From the NCBI GenBank assembly GCA_024225635.1, contig JAAEMK010000761.1, positions 1 to 47,601 on the forward strand: a stretch of DNA of 47,601 nucleotides, given 5' to 3'. How positions within the stretch are numbered: position 1 is the first letter of the stretch; each line of letters begins with the position of its first letter. Positions 36,701 to 44,862 of the stretch are shown here, one piece after another. This DNA comes from Desulfobacteraceae bacterium. GTDB taxonomy: Bacteria > Desulfobacterota > Desulfobacteria > Desulfobacterales > Desulfobacteraceae. The notes below the pieces were generated by a model. It worked only from the letters and a program-made list of their open reading frames with translations, was not told the origin of the DNA and did no database searches. The position numbers were made by a program, and so were the translations under genes.

Positions 36701-37605
36701 AGGTTTCCCCTGTGGTCGTCCAAAAGAGAATAGACATAATCACTTGCAAGACTCCCTTTTCTGCCGGGCTCATGTCTGAAATGACGCATTTGAAAAGTCT
36801 TTTTATCCAGACGGGTGAGTCCACCTTTGCTGGTGCCGACCCAGAGATATCCCCGGTCGCCTTCAACAATGGTGTTTACAGTTCCCCTATGGGTGGATTT
36901 GGGGTTGTCCGGATCCAAAAAGAAACGGGTAACCCTGCCTGTTTTTTTATCCAGCCGGTTTAATCCCCCCTGTTTGGTGCCTGCCCAGATCATATTATCC
37001 CGGTCCGCATATACGGTGAACACATTATTGTGGCTCAGACTATGGGGGGTGTCCGGCTGGTGTTGGTACCTTGTGAACAGTCCTGTTTCCGGGTCGAAAC
37101 TATTCACCCCCTCCTGGGTGGCAAACCAGATAAAGCCGTCATTGTCTTCTGAAATGGTGTGCGGCGCCCAATTGAAAAAATCGCTGCTGATGCTGAAGGG
37201 ATCACGGGGGGCATGCTTGAAAAGCATAAACTTGTTTTTTTTCTTGTCATAGCAGTTCACCCCACCGCCCATGGTGGCTGCCCAGATTCGACCGGCACTG
37301 TCCACAAAAACGCAGGGAGCCATGTTATTTGATATGGAGCCCGGGCCGGATGAAAATCGTTTGAGGTTGTATCCGTCATATCTGACAATGCCCTCTGCGG
37401 TACCCACCCACATAAATCCGTCTGCATCCTGTGCAATACTGCCATTGTAGGAGTTCGTATTAAAGGGATGGGAAAAAACCAGTTTGGACTCCGTGGAAAA
37501 ACAAACCCCATGGAAAAGAATAACCAGCAGCCATGCAAGGCATGATCCCAGTAAATAGTTTATCCTGTGATGTTTGCATCCCTGCATGGCTGGTCCGGCT
37601 GTCAT
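33760..37605 (-). CDS. Giant sensor histidine kinase with periplasmic two-component propeller
   Basis: About 1281 aa. A signal or anchor sequence is followed by about 700 residues of regulator-propeller repeats (recurring DxxGxLWIGT-type strands such as DADGFMWVGTAEGIVRYD), a Y_Y_Y domain (about 715-790, YAYYLEGFE), a TM helix, a coiled coil, HisKA with NMSHEIRTPLN (phospho-acceptor near H926), HATPase with the NAIKF, DTGIGI and GGTGIGL boxes, and a helical C-terminal domain of about 100 residues. There is no receiver domain and no adjacent response regulator. ATG 37605 is preferred; a TTG at 37617 would overlap the racemase stop. Coupling to the racemase-like gene suggests a link with its product or substrate. 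Confidence 0.88.
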   Translation of the reverse strand: MTAGPAMQGCKHHRINYLLGSCLAWLLVILFHGVCFSTESKLVFSHPFNTNSYNGSIAQDADGFMWVGTAEGIVRYDGYNLKRFSSGPGSISNNMAPCVFVDSAGRIWAATMGGGVNCYDKKKNKFMLFKHAPRDPFSISSDFFNWAPHTISEDNDGFIWFATQEGVNSFDPETGLFTRYQHQPDTPHSLSHNNVFTVYADRDNMIWAGTKQGGLNRLDKKTGRVTRFFLDPDNPKSTHRGTVNTIVEGDRGYLWVGTSKGGLTRLDKKTFQMRHFRHEPGRKGSLASDYVYSLLDDHRGNLWIAHSYTAPIGLELFDKDKEEFFSLGHQPGNNACLSGDKVMGFFMDRQGIIWVVENTGPVDTYDRYFQKFGTFRHDSMNKKSLGSNSVIMIHQDKRDDIWMAGGGKGGLIKFNPATNDFSSMANPIKPDPGLSSVYSIFEDDQGLFWIGAGNGTLNIFDRQSRTIEKTYKNPIVPGAAPRAILQDKFNPDILWFGTQENGLFKFDKKQGSFKQYRHEKKNPKSLSNNVAFNLFQDNEGTLWIPTKAGLNRFRRAGETFDHFEKEAGNPDSLQGNSISDCYVDSFDNFWVSTEDGGLHLFDRNREKFTAYGRKQGFTTRTIRAILEDDKGNLWLSSNAGIFVFNIKKKQVVEAYTARDGLQGTQFSLFAKSALKTKEGEMWFSGLSGVNRFDPGKILKNPYIPPVVLTSIGQAGESVVPEKSPETIRFLKLPWQKNFFEFEFSALNYTCPENNRYAYYLEGFETEWNIIESRRYGKYTNIPGGNYTLRLFGSNNDGIWNTQGTAIEIQVEHPPWKTVWAYCVYFLLLLGLWFGLWKLKTKNLEKRLTAQKKELEKERQVTDELKTIDRMKSELLEKQIHIENKLRSHKFKLEKMVKERTRQLETQKERAEAASLAKSEFLANMSHEIRTPLNLIMGFSEILQKNSRDEEIKESVLSIRSAGKSLLTLLNDILDLSKAESGNFTIEYAAFNLDDLFREIERIFSKNIEKKGLNFFINLEPGLPPVIILDKIRLRQILMNMVGNAIKFTETGSVKITVGFQNSGDNTLLSEFFFVIEDTGIGIAEDQKEFIFERFCQQKGQDFDIYGGTGIGLSISRKLVEAMEGTIEVESVVGQGSRFRVSIPDVRLPCSSDSSKPVSVPPVFQSGPAVPAERTQKKLSPEAIVKLSRLLRRMEEELKGQWELLHDGMIICEIEEFAGTAINLGMEYGNDDLNDWGEQLLTQARKFDMEVLPATLNSFPQLVKQLSDLLDQNQEKQTVPIP

Positions 37606-37613
37606 TGCCCTAT

Positions 37614-38351
37614 TCAAAAGTTTTTTGGTTTGCCGGAATTGTCCGGGAAATCTTCATGCTTGTAATAGGTAAGTCTGCTCTGGCTGAGATTGTTGCGTAT
37701 CAAGGATTGGAGGAAACCAATGGCTGTGGTGGCGGGGTCAATCACCGGTGCGGGTTTGCCTTCTTCCGCCAATATTTTTTCAACGCGTTTTGCCACATCC
37801 ATCATGCCTGTACAACCAAGGATAATGGCCTGGGCATCTTGCTGTTCTATGGCGGTCAAACTTACTTCCACCAGCCGCTTTGTCAGCGTTTCCTTGTCTT
37901 TCAGATCCTTGACAGGCATATCAATGACCGGCATGGATGCGATATTGCCGGCTATGCCATACTCCCTGGCCAGGGACATGTTCATGGCAACCACCCGGTC
38001 CAGAACGGAAATAATGGAATATTTCCGGGCAATCATATTGGCCGTCATAAGGGCGGCTCCAAACCCTCCGATCACCGGGATATTCACAATTTCCCGGACC
38101 ACTGAAACCTGCGGGTCTCCAAAGCAGTCAATAAAAATGCCGTCAAATCCTTGATTCTCGGCCTCCAGGGCAATCCTCACAATGTCCGGTCCGGCCAAAA
38201 ACGCATCATACCGGCTCTCAATGGACAAGGGACCGGAGTTTAGATTCTCAATATTGATGGTGCAATCAGGAGCTTTAACCCTCTCAACTTCTTCTTTGAT
38301 ACCCTGGTTAAAGTCATCAGTGGCTACCGGTACAATAATTTTGATTTTCAT
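37614..38351 (-). CDS. Asp/Glu/hydantoin racemase family protein
   Basis: About 245 aa. Two catalytic-type cysteines are visible, in IDCFGDP and in LGCTGM, the pair used as acid and base in cofactor-independent amino acid and hydantoin racemases. It begins KIKIIVPVATDDFN, as in the hydantoin-racemase branch. ATG 38351 is preferred over 38357 because AAAGGA lies 6 bases before it. The substrate cannot be fixed; aspartate, glutamate, hydantoin or maleate-type acids are all possible within the family. Its stop lies only about 10 bases before the start of the sensor kinase gene, so they form one transcript. Confidence 0.85.
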   Translation of the reverse strand: MKIKIIVPVATDDFNQGIKEEVERVKAPDCTINIENLNSGPLSIESRYDAFLAGPDIVRIALEAENQGFDGIFIDCFGDPQVSVVREIVNIPVIGGFGAALMTANMIARKYSIISVLDRVVAMNMSLAREYGIAGNIASMPVIDMPVKDLKDKETLTKRLVEVSLTAIEQQDAQAIILGCTGMMDVAKRVEKILAEEGKPAPVIDPATTAIGFLQSLIRNNLSQSRLTYYKHEDFPDNSGKPKNF

Positions 38352-38410
38352 TGCCATTCCTTTATAACTTTCACAAGAGTAAAAAGACAATTGAATTTTT
38401 TTCATAGGTT

Positions 38411-38440
38411 TTGACAATTCTGAATATACAGGGTTAGACT
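38411..38440 (+). promoter_or_regulatory. Candidate sigma-70 promoter for the membrane-protein operon
   Basis: TTGACA at 38411-38416 and TAGACT at 38435-38440 with an 18-bp spacer lie about 65 bases before the GTG at 38507. The -35 box is perfect and the -10 box matches four of six positions. Confidence 0.4.
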
Positions 38441-38506
38441 TACAGAATTTTGTAAAAAAGTGCAAGACGATTGCTGAATAGTTACTAAACAAACTGGAGC
38501 TATATT

Positions 38507-40978
38507 GTGACCAACCTTATTCGAACCCTGCTGTTCCTGTTTGCCTTGAATTTCCTGTCCGGAAACATACCCGGGATAATGCCGCAACTCGGCCGCCTTG
38601 CCGGGACACTGCTTCTCGCCGCATGGGCGGGCCTCTATTTCCCCTTCCGGATCGACCGGTCCCGTAAAAGCGGCCTGATGATCATCCCCATGGCAGCGGC
38701 TTTGCCCCTGCTGACGCTGGAATCCTTCGTACTTTCCGGAACGGCCCTCATGGTTTTCTGCACCCGGGAATTATCCGCGGATAAATCCCCCTGCCACAGG
38801 AAGGAATTGGATGTCCATCTTATCACGCTTTTTTTATATACCATCATCACAATACTCTACTCCTATTCCCCATACCCCTGGTACTTGTTTCAAAAAACCG
38901 CCCCGGTCCTTTCGCACTCGGTCACCGGGGCCCTGGATTACATCATGGGAAGCATGGGTTATCACACGTCCCATGGGGCCACCCTCAGCCATAATGCCAT
39001 GGGCTTCCTGCCGACACTTTCGGTCCTTTGCCATTACGCTGGGGTTTTCACCCTCACACGCATGCGGCTCCCCACGATTTTCTTTACCGTTACAGGCATT
39101 GTCATGGTAAACGCCGCATGGCTCTGTCTTGTAAAACCGCTGTCCGACGCAGTGGTTTTCATCTGCCCGGACGCTAAACCCACCGCTTTCGATTTTCAGT
39201 CCCTCCTGCTTTTCCTGATGATCACCGCCGCATGGCTGTTCAACCGTAATCCCGAGTACAAAACCGTCCCAAACACGAAACCCATGCCCAAGTACCGAGG
39301 CTTGATCCTGCTCCCCGTCCTGTCGCTCGTCATAACCGCCTGCCTGGTGTTGTCATTCCGCCTGCCCGGTCCGCTCAGGGAAGGAAAAGTTCTCTTTTGT
39401 GACAGAAACACCAACTGGGAGGTCCCGGTTTACGGGAAAAAATACGGTCAGGGAAGCACCGGCATGTTCGGCCTGCTTCCCGAGTACCTGAAAATGCGCG
39501 GCATCCGGTCCTCTATCACATCGACCGTGATAACGCCCGGTTTACTCGAGGACACGAAAATCCTGACCGTTTTCAATCCCGGCAAACCGTTTGCCGCAAG
39601 TGAAAAGGAGACGATCAGAGAGTTTGTGAACAAAGGCGGTTCCCTCCTGGTTGCCGGTGATCACACGGACGTTTCGGGTATCATGGGGCCGATCAACGAA
39701 ATCCTGGCCCCCTTCGATATCCGCCTCAATTTCGACACGGTCCTGCCCATACGATCCGGCTGGGTCAACTCCCTTGAGAAACGGAAACACCCGACGACCG
39801 GGGAGATACGGAACGATAATGAAACCGCGATCTGGGTTGGCGCCTCCCTCGAAACCGGGCCGTGCGCCATGCCGGTCATCATCGGAAAACGGGGATGGGC
39901 CGACAAGGGTGATTACGCCAATAAAAAACGGGCCTTCCTCGGGGATTACAAACGAAACGGCCGTGAACAGCTGGGCGACCTCGTCCTGGTGGCCGAATCC
40001 GCCCTGGGAAGGGGGAAAGTCCTGGTTTTCGGGGATACATCCACCTTTCAGAACGGCGTGATGCCTGTCACCTGGAAATTCCTGGACCGCATATTCGACT
40101 GGCTCTCCCGGGAGAGAGACGTATTTTACCCCGGGGTGCAATCAGCAGCCGCCGGGGGCCTGTTCCTGACGGCATTTTTTTTGGCAGCGGCCCGGTGTTC
40201 CAGGGACCTGCGCCCCACGGGCCTGCTGTGGCTGCTTTGCATCATATCGGCTGATTCCGCGGTCCGGATCAATTCCACGTGGATATCCGCCTCTCCCGGC
40301 ACGGGAACCGTCAAACCCGCCCTTCCCATGGAAACCGGGGTGAAATACAAACCCGTGTTCATCGATACATCCCACCATGAACGACTCTCCGTCTTCGGCC
40401 CGTCGGACGACGGAGTCTGGGGCCTCTCTCTCAACCTGATGCGCAACGGCCGTATCCCCATGCTGATGGACAATTTCTCCGGGGAACAGCTTGCCGGGGC
40501 CGACCTGTTTTTCGTTATTGCGCCCACGACGCCGTTTTCCGGCGACGAGATCGAGATCCTCACGCGATTCATGGAAAACGGCGGTACCGTGGTCTGGACC
40601 GTGGGCTGGGAGGAATCCGCTGGGTCGGCATCTTTCCTGGATTCCCTCGGTCTCTCCATCGACTCCGTGCCCCTCGGCAAGGCCGCCTGCGCCACCCCCC
40701 TCGGCCAGGCCTCGTTTGTCGAGACCTGGCCCATCGTCGGCGACGGCGCCTCCATGACCATACTCGCTGAAAAATTCGGTTACCCGATAATGATCCATCG
40801 GCCCGTGGGCAAGGGAGGCCTTGTACTGGCCGCGGATTCATGGTTCCTGCTCAATAAAAACCTGGAAACCTACAAGAAATACAACCCGGCCAATATCCGA
40901 TTTTTCAGACACCTTATCCACCGATTGAAAATAGGCGGATTCGACTCCCCGGCCTCGACAGCCGGCCAAACCCCGTAA
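38507..40978 (+). CDS. Polytopic membrane protein with GldG-like extracytoplasmic domains (paralogue A)
   Basis: 823 aa from a GTG behind CTGGAG. Eight or nine TM helices (about 1-285) precede a large domain (about 290-545) with the GldG/GATase-like pattern FVNKGGSLLVAGDHTD, another TM (near 548), and a second similar domain (about 600-800; FMENGGTVVWTVGWEES). The next gene encodes a protein of nearly equal length and the same plan, so they are ancient tandem paralogues. The TM part includes LCHYAGVFTL followed by RMRLP and VNAAW, which faintly recalls the Cys-box and NxxR spacing of exosortases; this is a weak resemblance. No known function; it may act with its paralogue as a heterodimer. 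Confidence 0.7.
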   Translation: MTNLIRTLLFLFALNFLSGNIPGIMPQLGRLAGTLLLAAWAGLYFPFRIDRSRKSGLMIIPMAAALPLLTLESFVLSGTALMVFCTRELSADKSPCHRKELDVHLITLFLYTIITILYSYSPYPWYLFQKTAPVLSHSVTGALDYIMGSMGYHTSHGATLSHNAMGFLPTLSVLCHYAGVFTLTRMRLPTIFFTVTGIVMVNAAWLCLVKPLSDAVVFICPDAKPTAFDFQSLLLFLMITAAWLFNRNPEYKTVPNTKPMPKYRGLILLPVLSLVITACLVLSFRLPGPLREGKVLFCDRNTNWEVPVYGKKYGQGSTGMFGLLPEYLKMRGIRSSITSTVITPGLLEDTKILTVFNPGKPFAASEKETIREFVNKGGSLLVAGDHTDVSGIMGPINEILAPFDIRLNFDTVLPIRSGWVNSLEKRKHPTTGEIRNDNETAIWVGASLETGPCAMPVIIGKRGWADKGDYANKKRAFLGDYKRNGREQLGDLVLVAESALGRGKVLVFGDTSTFQNGVMPVTWKFLDRIFDWLSRERDVFYPGVQSAAAGGLFLTAFFLAAARCSRDLRPTGLLWLLCIISADSAVRINSTWISASPGTGTVKPALPMETGVKYKPVFIDTSHHERLSVFGPSDDGVWGLSLNLMRNGRIPMLMDNFSGEQLAGADLFFVIAPTTPFSGDEIEILTRFMENGGTVVWTVGWEESAGSASFLDSLGLSIDSVPLGKAACATPLGQASFVETWPIVGDGASMTILAEKFGYPIMIHRPVGKGGLVLAADSWFLLNKNLETYKKYNPANIRFFRHLIHRLKIGGFDSPASTAGQTP

Positions 40979-40992
40979 AAGGAGGCTCGATC

Positions 40993-43473
40993 TTGCGCGC
41001 CATCTGGTTCACAGTTGTTTTCACGGCATCAAGCTGGCTATATTTACTATCCACCTTCACCCCTGCAAAGACCACTGTTTTAGTCCCCTTTATTTTTCCA
41101 CTGCTGCCCGCCGCAGCCGCAGGCGCGCTCTCCCTCGGGAAAGTTCGCCGTTTTATTCCAAAGGACGCGGCATGGTTCGCAATCCCCCTGGTACTGGTCA
41201 TGGCATCGATACCATACCCATACAATACCGGGGCGATGGTGCTCCTGGCCGGGCTTTTCATCGGCATCCTATCCATGAAGACCGGAATCGCGTCCCCGCT
41301 CCCGGGCGGGTTGCTGATCACGGGCCTGATCCTGCTGGTTCAAAGCGCCGGAACACCTGTTTACCATGTCATAGCCTCCCGGGTTCATGAAATCAAACCG
41401 CTTAACATACTCTCCCTGCCTCTTTTACGTATGTTCGGGATGGATATCGGGATGAGCGAGGGCGTGATCTATATTCCCACGTACAAAAACATGCTCGAAT
41501 TTCCCGGGTTACTCGAAAAATTCGGTTTTTACATGCTTTTCCATGTGCTGATCGGCGGTATCATCCTGATAGGCCTCCTCGACCGCCGGTGGAAAACCTT
41601 CTTGAAATTCTTCGCCATAACCGCGCTCTATGCCTATTTCAGGTACGTGATCCTGATTTTCATCTACGCCCAGGTCGATGACGCGATCATATACTGGCAC
41701 CCCGGGTACGTCATATTGAGCTTCATTCCCCTCGCCGCTTTCCTGGGAGGCTTCCTGCCGATACGCGGAACAGGCCTCTCCCCTTCCCCTTCGCCCTATT
41801 CCGAATTCATCGGCTTTTCCCGGAAAGAATTGGCTGCGGGACTCCTTGCATTCATGGGAATCTTCTTCCTTATCGGCATCCCGGGGTTCCACGACCCGGG
41901 CGCTGAAAAACCCGGCAGGATACTGATCGATGAAAAACACAGCAACTGGGAATGGACCACACGGAAATTCGACACCACATGGTTCGGCAGTAAATCCACT
42001 TACAATTATTACTGCCTGGCCCGGTATCTGGATCATTTTTATTCCATCGACTACAATTTCGAGAAACTTACCAAAGAAACCCTGTCCCGGCATGATGTAC
42101 TGATTTTGAAAACACCCACCCGGGCTTATGAAACCGAGGAAATCGATAATATCGTCGAATTCGTTGAAAACGGCGGCGGGCTCTGGCTGATCGGAGACCA
42201 TACCAATATATTCGGGATGAGTTATTACATGAACTTCATCGCAAAACGATTCGGCCTTTTTTTCCATTACGACAGCACCTACGACCTCTATACGGGCAAA
42301 CTGTCCCGGTACAAACCGCCGAAGGTGTTTCCCCACCCGATCGTCCAAAACATGCCGCCGTTCCTCTACGCGACCTCCTGCACCCTGGACGCGCCCCTGA
42401 CCGCTCAAAACGTGATGATCGGCTACGGCCTCCGGTCACGCCTGCTCTCCTATTCCGAACGGGGATTCTTCGAACGCCGCCCCACCACCGATTATGAATT
42501 CGGCCTGTTCCTGCAGAGCGCTGCCGTCACCCACGGGAAAGGCCGGGTTTCAGCTTTCTCCGACAGCACCTGCTTCTCCAATTTTTACATGTTTATACCC
42601 GGCAAACCGGAACTGGCCCTGGGAACCGTGGAATGGCTCAACCGGGAGGAACGCCTCGGCATGCTCCGGGTTCTTTTCGGAGTCCTTTTTGTGACCTCAT
42701 TCTCGGGAATCGCCGTCCTGTACCGCAAGTCGGCCCCCGAGGAAAGACGGAAAATGATCGGAACCGTGCTCTTTTTTACTTTATGCGCCGGCGCGGCAGC
42801 CGTTTTATTCTTCAATCGCCTCACCCACGCGACATACCCGCCGCCCCGGCCCCATACCGGTTTCAAAACAGTGGCCTTTGAAACGGAACATTCCCGAATC
42901 AAACTGCCGGTCAGGCAACTCGTCGACGGACATCCGGACAATTTCCATACCTTTTACGTATGGTTTCAGAGAATAGATTACATACCCTCCCTGGAAAGCA
43001 CACTCGAGGACGCCCTGGCAAAAGGCGGGCTTGCGGTCATCATTAATCCGCAAAAACAGTTCGACGCCGACGATATCCGGCGTGTCACCGGGTTCCTTGA
43101 AAAAGGGGGCCGCCTTCTGGTCCTCGACGGACCCGGCAACAAGGCATCCACCTCCGCCCAACTGCTCGAACCGTTCCATATGGCAATCGATTTCAAGGAG
43201 ATAGGGCAAACCCAGCTCCTGGACCGGTCCGGCAAAATCATCTGCACAGCGGTGAACACCGGCACGGTAAAAGGGGGCACCGGGATTGTGACGACACCCG
43301 GGAAACAGAATGTTTTTTCAATAAAAAAATACGGAAAAGGACGCCTGGGCGTAATGGCGAACGCGCGTATATTCACGAACAAATCCATGGGAGGAACCCA
43401 GATCAAACCCGACGGGAAACGAAAGCAGATTTATAATCTCGAATTTTTTATCATTGACGCAATGGAAAAATGA
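40993..43473 (+). CDS. Polytopic membrane protein with GldG-like extracytoplasmic domains (paralogue B)
   Basis: 826 aa from a TTG at 40993 with AAAGGAGG 7 bases before it. It repeats paralogue A: TM helices to about residue 300, a first GldG-like domain (FVENGGGLWLIGDHTN), a TM pair (near 560-605), and a second domain (FLEKGGRLLVLDGPGN). Its membrane part has YFRYVILIFIY then YWHPGYVILSFIPL, where Arg and His fall as they would in an exosortase-like core, but the Cys position is lost. Paralogue A keeps the Cys and lacks the Arg/His. It starts 14 bases after paralogue A. Function unknown; paired action on the secreted proteins encoded next is an inference from position. Confidence 0.7.
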   Translation: MRAIWFTVVFTASSWLYLLSTFTPAKTTVLVPFIFPLLPAAAAGALSLGKVRRFIPKDAAWFAIPLVLVMASIPYPYNTGAMVLLAGLFIGILSMKTGIASPLPGGLLITGLILLVQSAGTPVYHVIASRVHEIKPLNILSLPLLRMFGMDIGMSEGVIYIPTYKNMLEFPGLLEKFGFYMLFHVLIGGIILIGLLDRRWKTFLKFFAITALYAYFRYVILIFIYAQVDDAIIYWHPGYVILSFIPLAAFLGGFLPIRGTGLSPSPSPYSEFIGFSRKELAAGLLAFMGIFFLIGIPGFHDPGAEKPGRILIDEKHSNWEWTTRKFDTTWFGSKSTYNYYCLARYLDHFYSIDYNFEKLTKETLSRHDVLILKTPTRAYETEEIDNIVEFVENGGGLWLIGDHTNIFGMSYYMNFIAKRFGLFFHYDSTYDLYTGKLSRYKPPKVFPHPIVQNMPPFLYATSCTLDAPLTAQNVMIGYGLRSRLLSYSERGFFERRPTTDYEFGLFLQSAAVTHGKGRVSAFSDSTCFSNFYMFIPGKPELALGTVEWLNREERLGMLRVLFGVLFVTSFSGIAVLYRKSAPEERRKMIGTVLFFTLCAGAAAVLFFNRLTHATYPPPRPHTGFKTVAFETEHSRIKLPVRQLVDGHPDNFHTFYVWFQRIDYIPSLESTLEDALAKGGLAVIINPQKQFDADDIRRVTGFLEKGGRLLVLDGPGNKASTSAQLLEPFHMAIDFKEIGQTQLLDRSGKIICTAVNTGTVKGGTGIVTTPGKQNVFSIKKYGKGRLGVMANARIFTNKSMGGTQIKPDGKRKQIYNLEFFIIDAMEK

Positions 43474-43638
43474 TTGATTCTTTCGGCTTTATGCAATGAG
43501 CCCAGTAGCCTTTGAAAAAAACAGGCAGACATCCATCGAGACTCGAATAATCGTCGTAACGATGTCGAATTTACTATACAAATAAATTATTTTATGAATA
43601 TATCGATTTACCAACTAAATGAGTGAAGGAGGTTCATT

Positions 43639-44850
43639 GTGAAGCTATTCAATTATCTGGCCGGTTCAATCGGGATCGCGGCATTGATCATGGCGCTTGC
43701 CGGACCGGTCCATGCCGCGTCGACCAAGGAAACGAAGGACTCGCCCCTGTTCTCGGAAACCCTCGACAGATCCGTGAAACGGATGGACGCGGCGGAAACG
43801 CTCCTGGCGGCGTTGGGAGTTTTTACAATGGACTCGGAAAGTACCTTGTGCGAAGCGAAAGAGACCCTGGATGCCGAGGATGAAGCGTGCAAGGAGGAAG
43901 GCGAGGACATAGGGCCCCCAGAGGAGGTACTTCCGGATGCGTCGGGATATACAACGGACCCGGAAAATCCCATGTGCGAAATAAAAGAGACCCTGGATGC
44001 CGAAGATCCTGAGTGCTCATCGGCCACCGGGGAGGAAGACGAGGAAAATGATCTTCCCAGGATTTTAGCCACCTTCGACGGATTCAGCGGGATACTCGCC
44101 ATTCCGTGTCTGAAGATACCGGGAGTCGGTTCCTGTTTCATGGAACTGAAGGTCGAGGACTGGCAGGAAAAAACATTCAGGATATCATTCGACAACCTGA
44201 AGAAGTCCCCCCTCGACAACACGGATTGCGCGGTCGTTGATCCCGAGACTTATGCGATCAGTATTCCATTCGTAAAGACCGGCGGCGCGGCATATTACAT
44301 GGAGATGGAACTGATCGACCAGGCCAATCATATCTTCAAGCTGCGCAGGGTCAATCCCCGTGAAAATCCACCTGACCTGCCGGATACGATGAACCCGATG
44401 AATTCCCGGTGTGAATTTGCAGAAACCATGGACCCCATGGATATTGACTGCGCCGATAATTCACAAAACCCAGGGGAGGAGACGGGTTCTTCCCCTGAAG
44501 ACATCCGGACCAGGATCATTATGCCAAACGATTCCGTTCCGGTTACCTTGTCATCCCAAAGCCATGTTCAGGTGTTTGGGTCAGCAAATACCAATGTCGT
44601 TAATATTGAAGCGGGTGCCCGTGTTCAGCTAATGAACTTTGCCGGTTCAAATGAAATCAATATGGATGAAGGGTTTTCAGAGTTTACTGTTTACCGTTCA
44701 GGTGCAACGGTAAATTTAAGCAGCAACGCCGGAACCTCAATCCAAATTGCCGCAACCCTTACTAATCAGACACTTCGGTTCGCCGGCAACAGTTTAGAAC
44801 TGGTCATCACCGGTGGTAATGTGATGTTAGGCAACCAAATTATAGAGTAA
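43639..44850 (+). CDS. Secreted protein with three Cys-acidic repeats and a beta-rich C-terminus
   Basis: 403 aa from a GTG preceded by AAGGAGG, with a signal peptide cleaved near VHA-AS. Three copies of CExxETxDxxDxxC occur at residues 71-84, 113-126 and 258-271, each pair of cysteines exactly 13 residues apart and each preceded by a T-x-(D/N) segment. The spaced acidic residues suggest metal (calcium) binding, with or without a disulfide. The C-terminal 100 residues form short Gly/Asn-rich strands (VFGSANTNVVNIEAGA, RSGATVNLSS) like a small beta-helix. I do not recognise the family. It lies 165 bp after paralogue B and 12 bp before the C11 peptidase gene. Confidence 0.7.
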   Translation: MKLFNYLAGSIGIAALIMALAGPVHAASTKETKDSPLFSETLDRSVKRMDAAETLLAALGVFTMDSESTLCEAKETLDAEDEACKEEGEDIGPPEEVLPDASGYTTDPENPMCEIKETLDAEDPECSSATGEEDEENDLPRILATFDGFSGILAIPCLKIPGVGSCFMELKVEDWQEKTFRISFDNLKKSPLDNTDCAVVDPETYAISIPFVKTGGAAYYMEMELIDQANHIFKLRRVNPRENPPDLPDTMNPMNSRCEFAETMDPMDIDCADNSQNPGEETGSSPEDIRTRIIMPNDSVPVTLSSQSHVQVFGSANTNVVNIEAGARVQLMNFAGSNEINMDEGFSEFTVYRSGATVNLSSNAGTSIQIAATLTNQTLRFAGNSLELVITGGNVMLGNQIIE

Positions 44851-44862
44851 AAGGACCATGGA

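Noticed and set aside
37533-38105. 190-codon plus-strand frame
   Set aside because: It is antisense to the racemase-like gene, which has both catalytic cysteine motifs.
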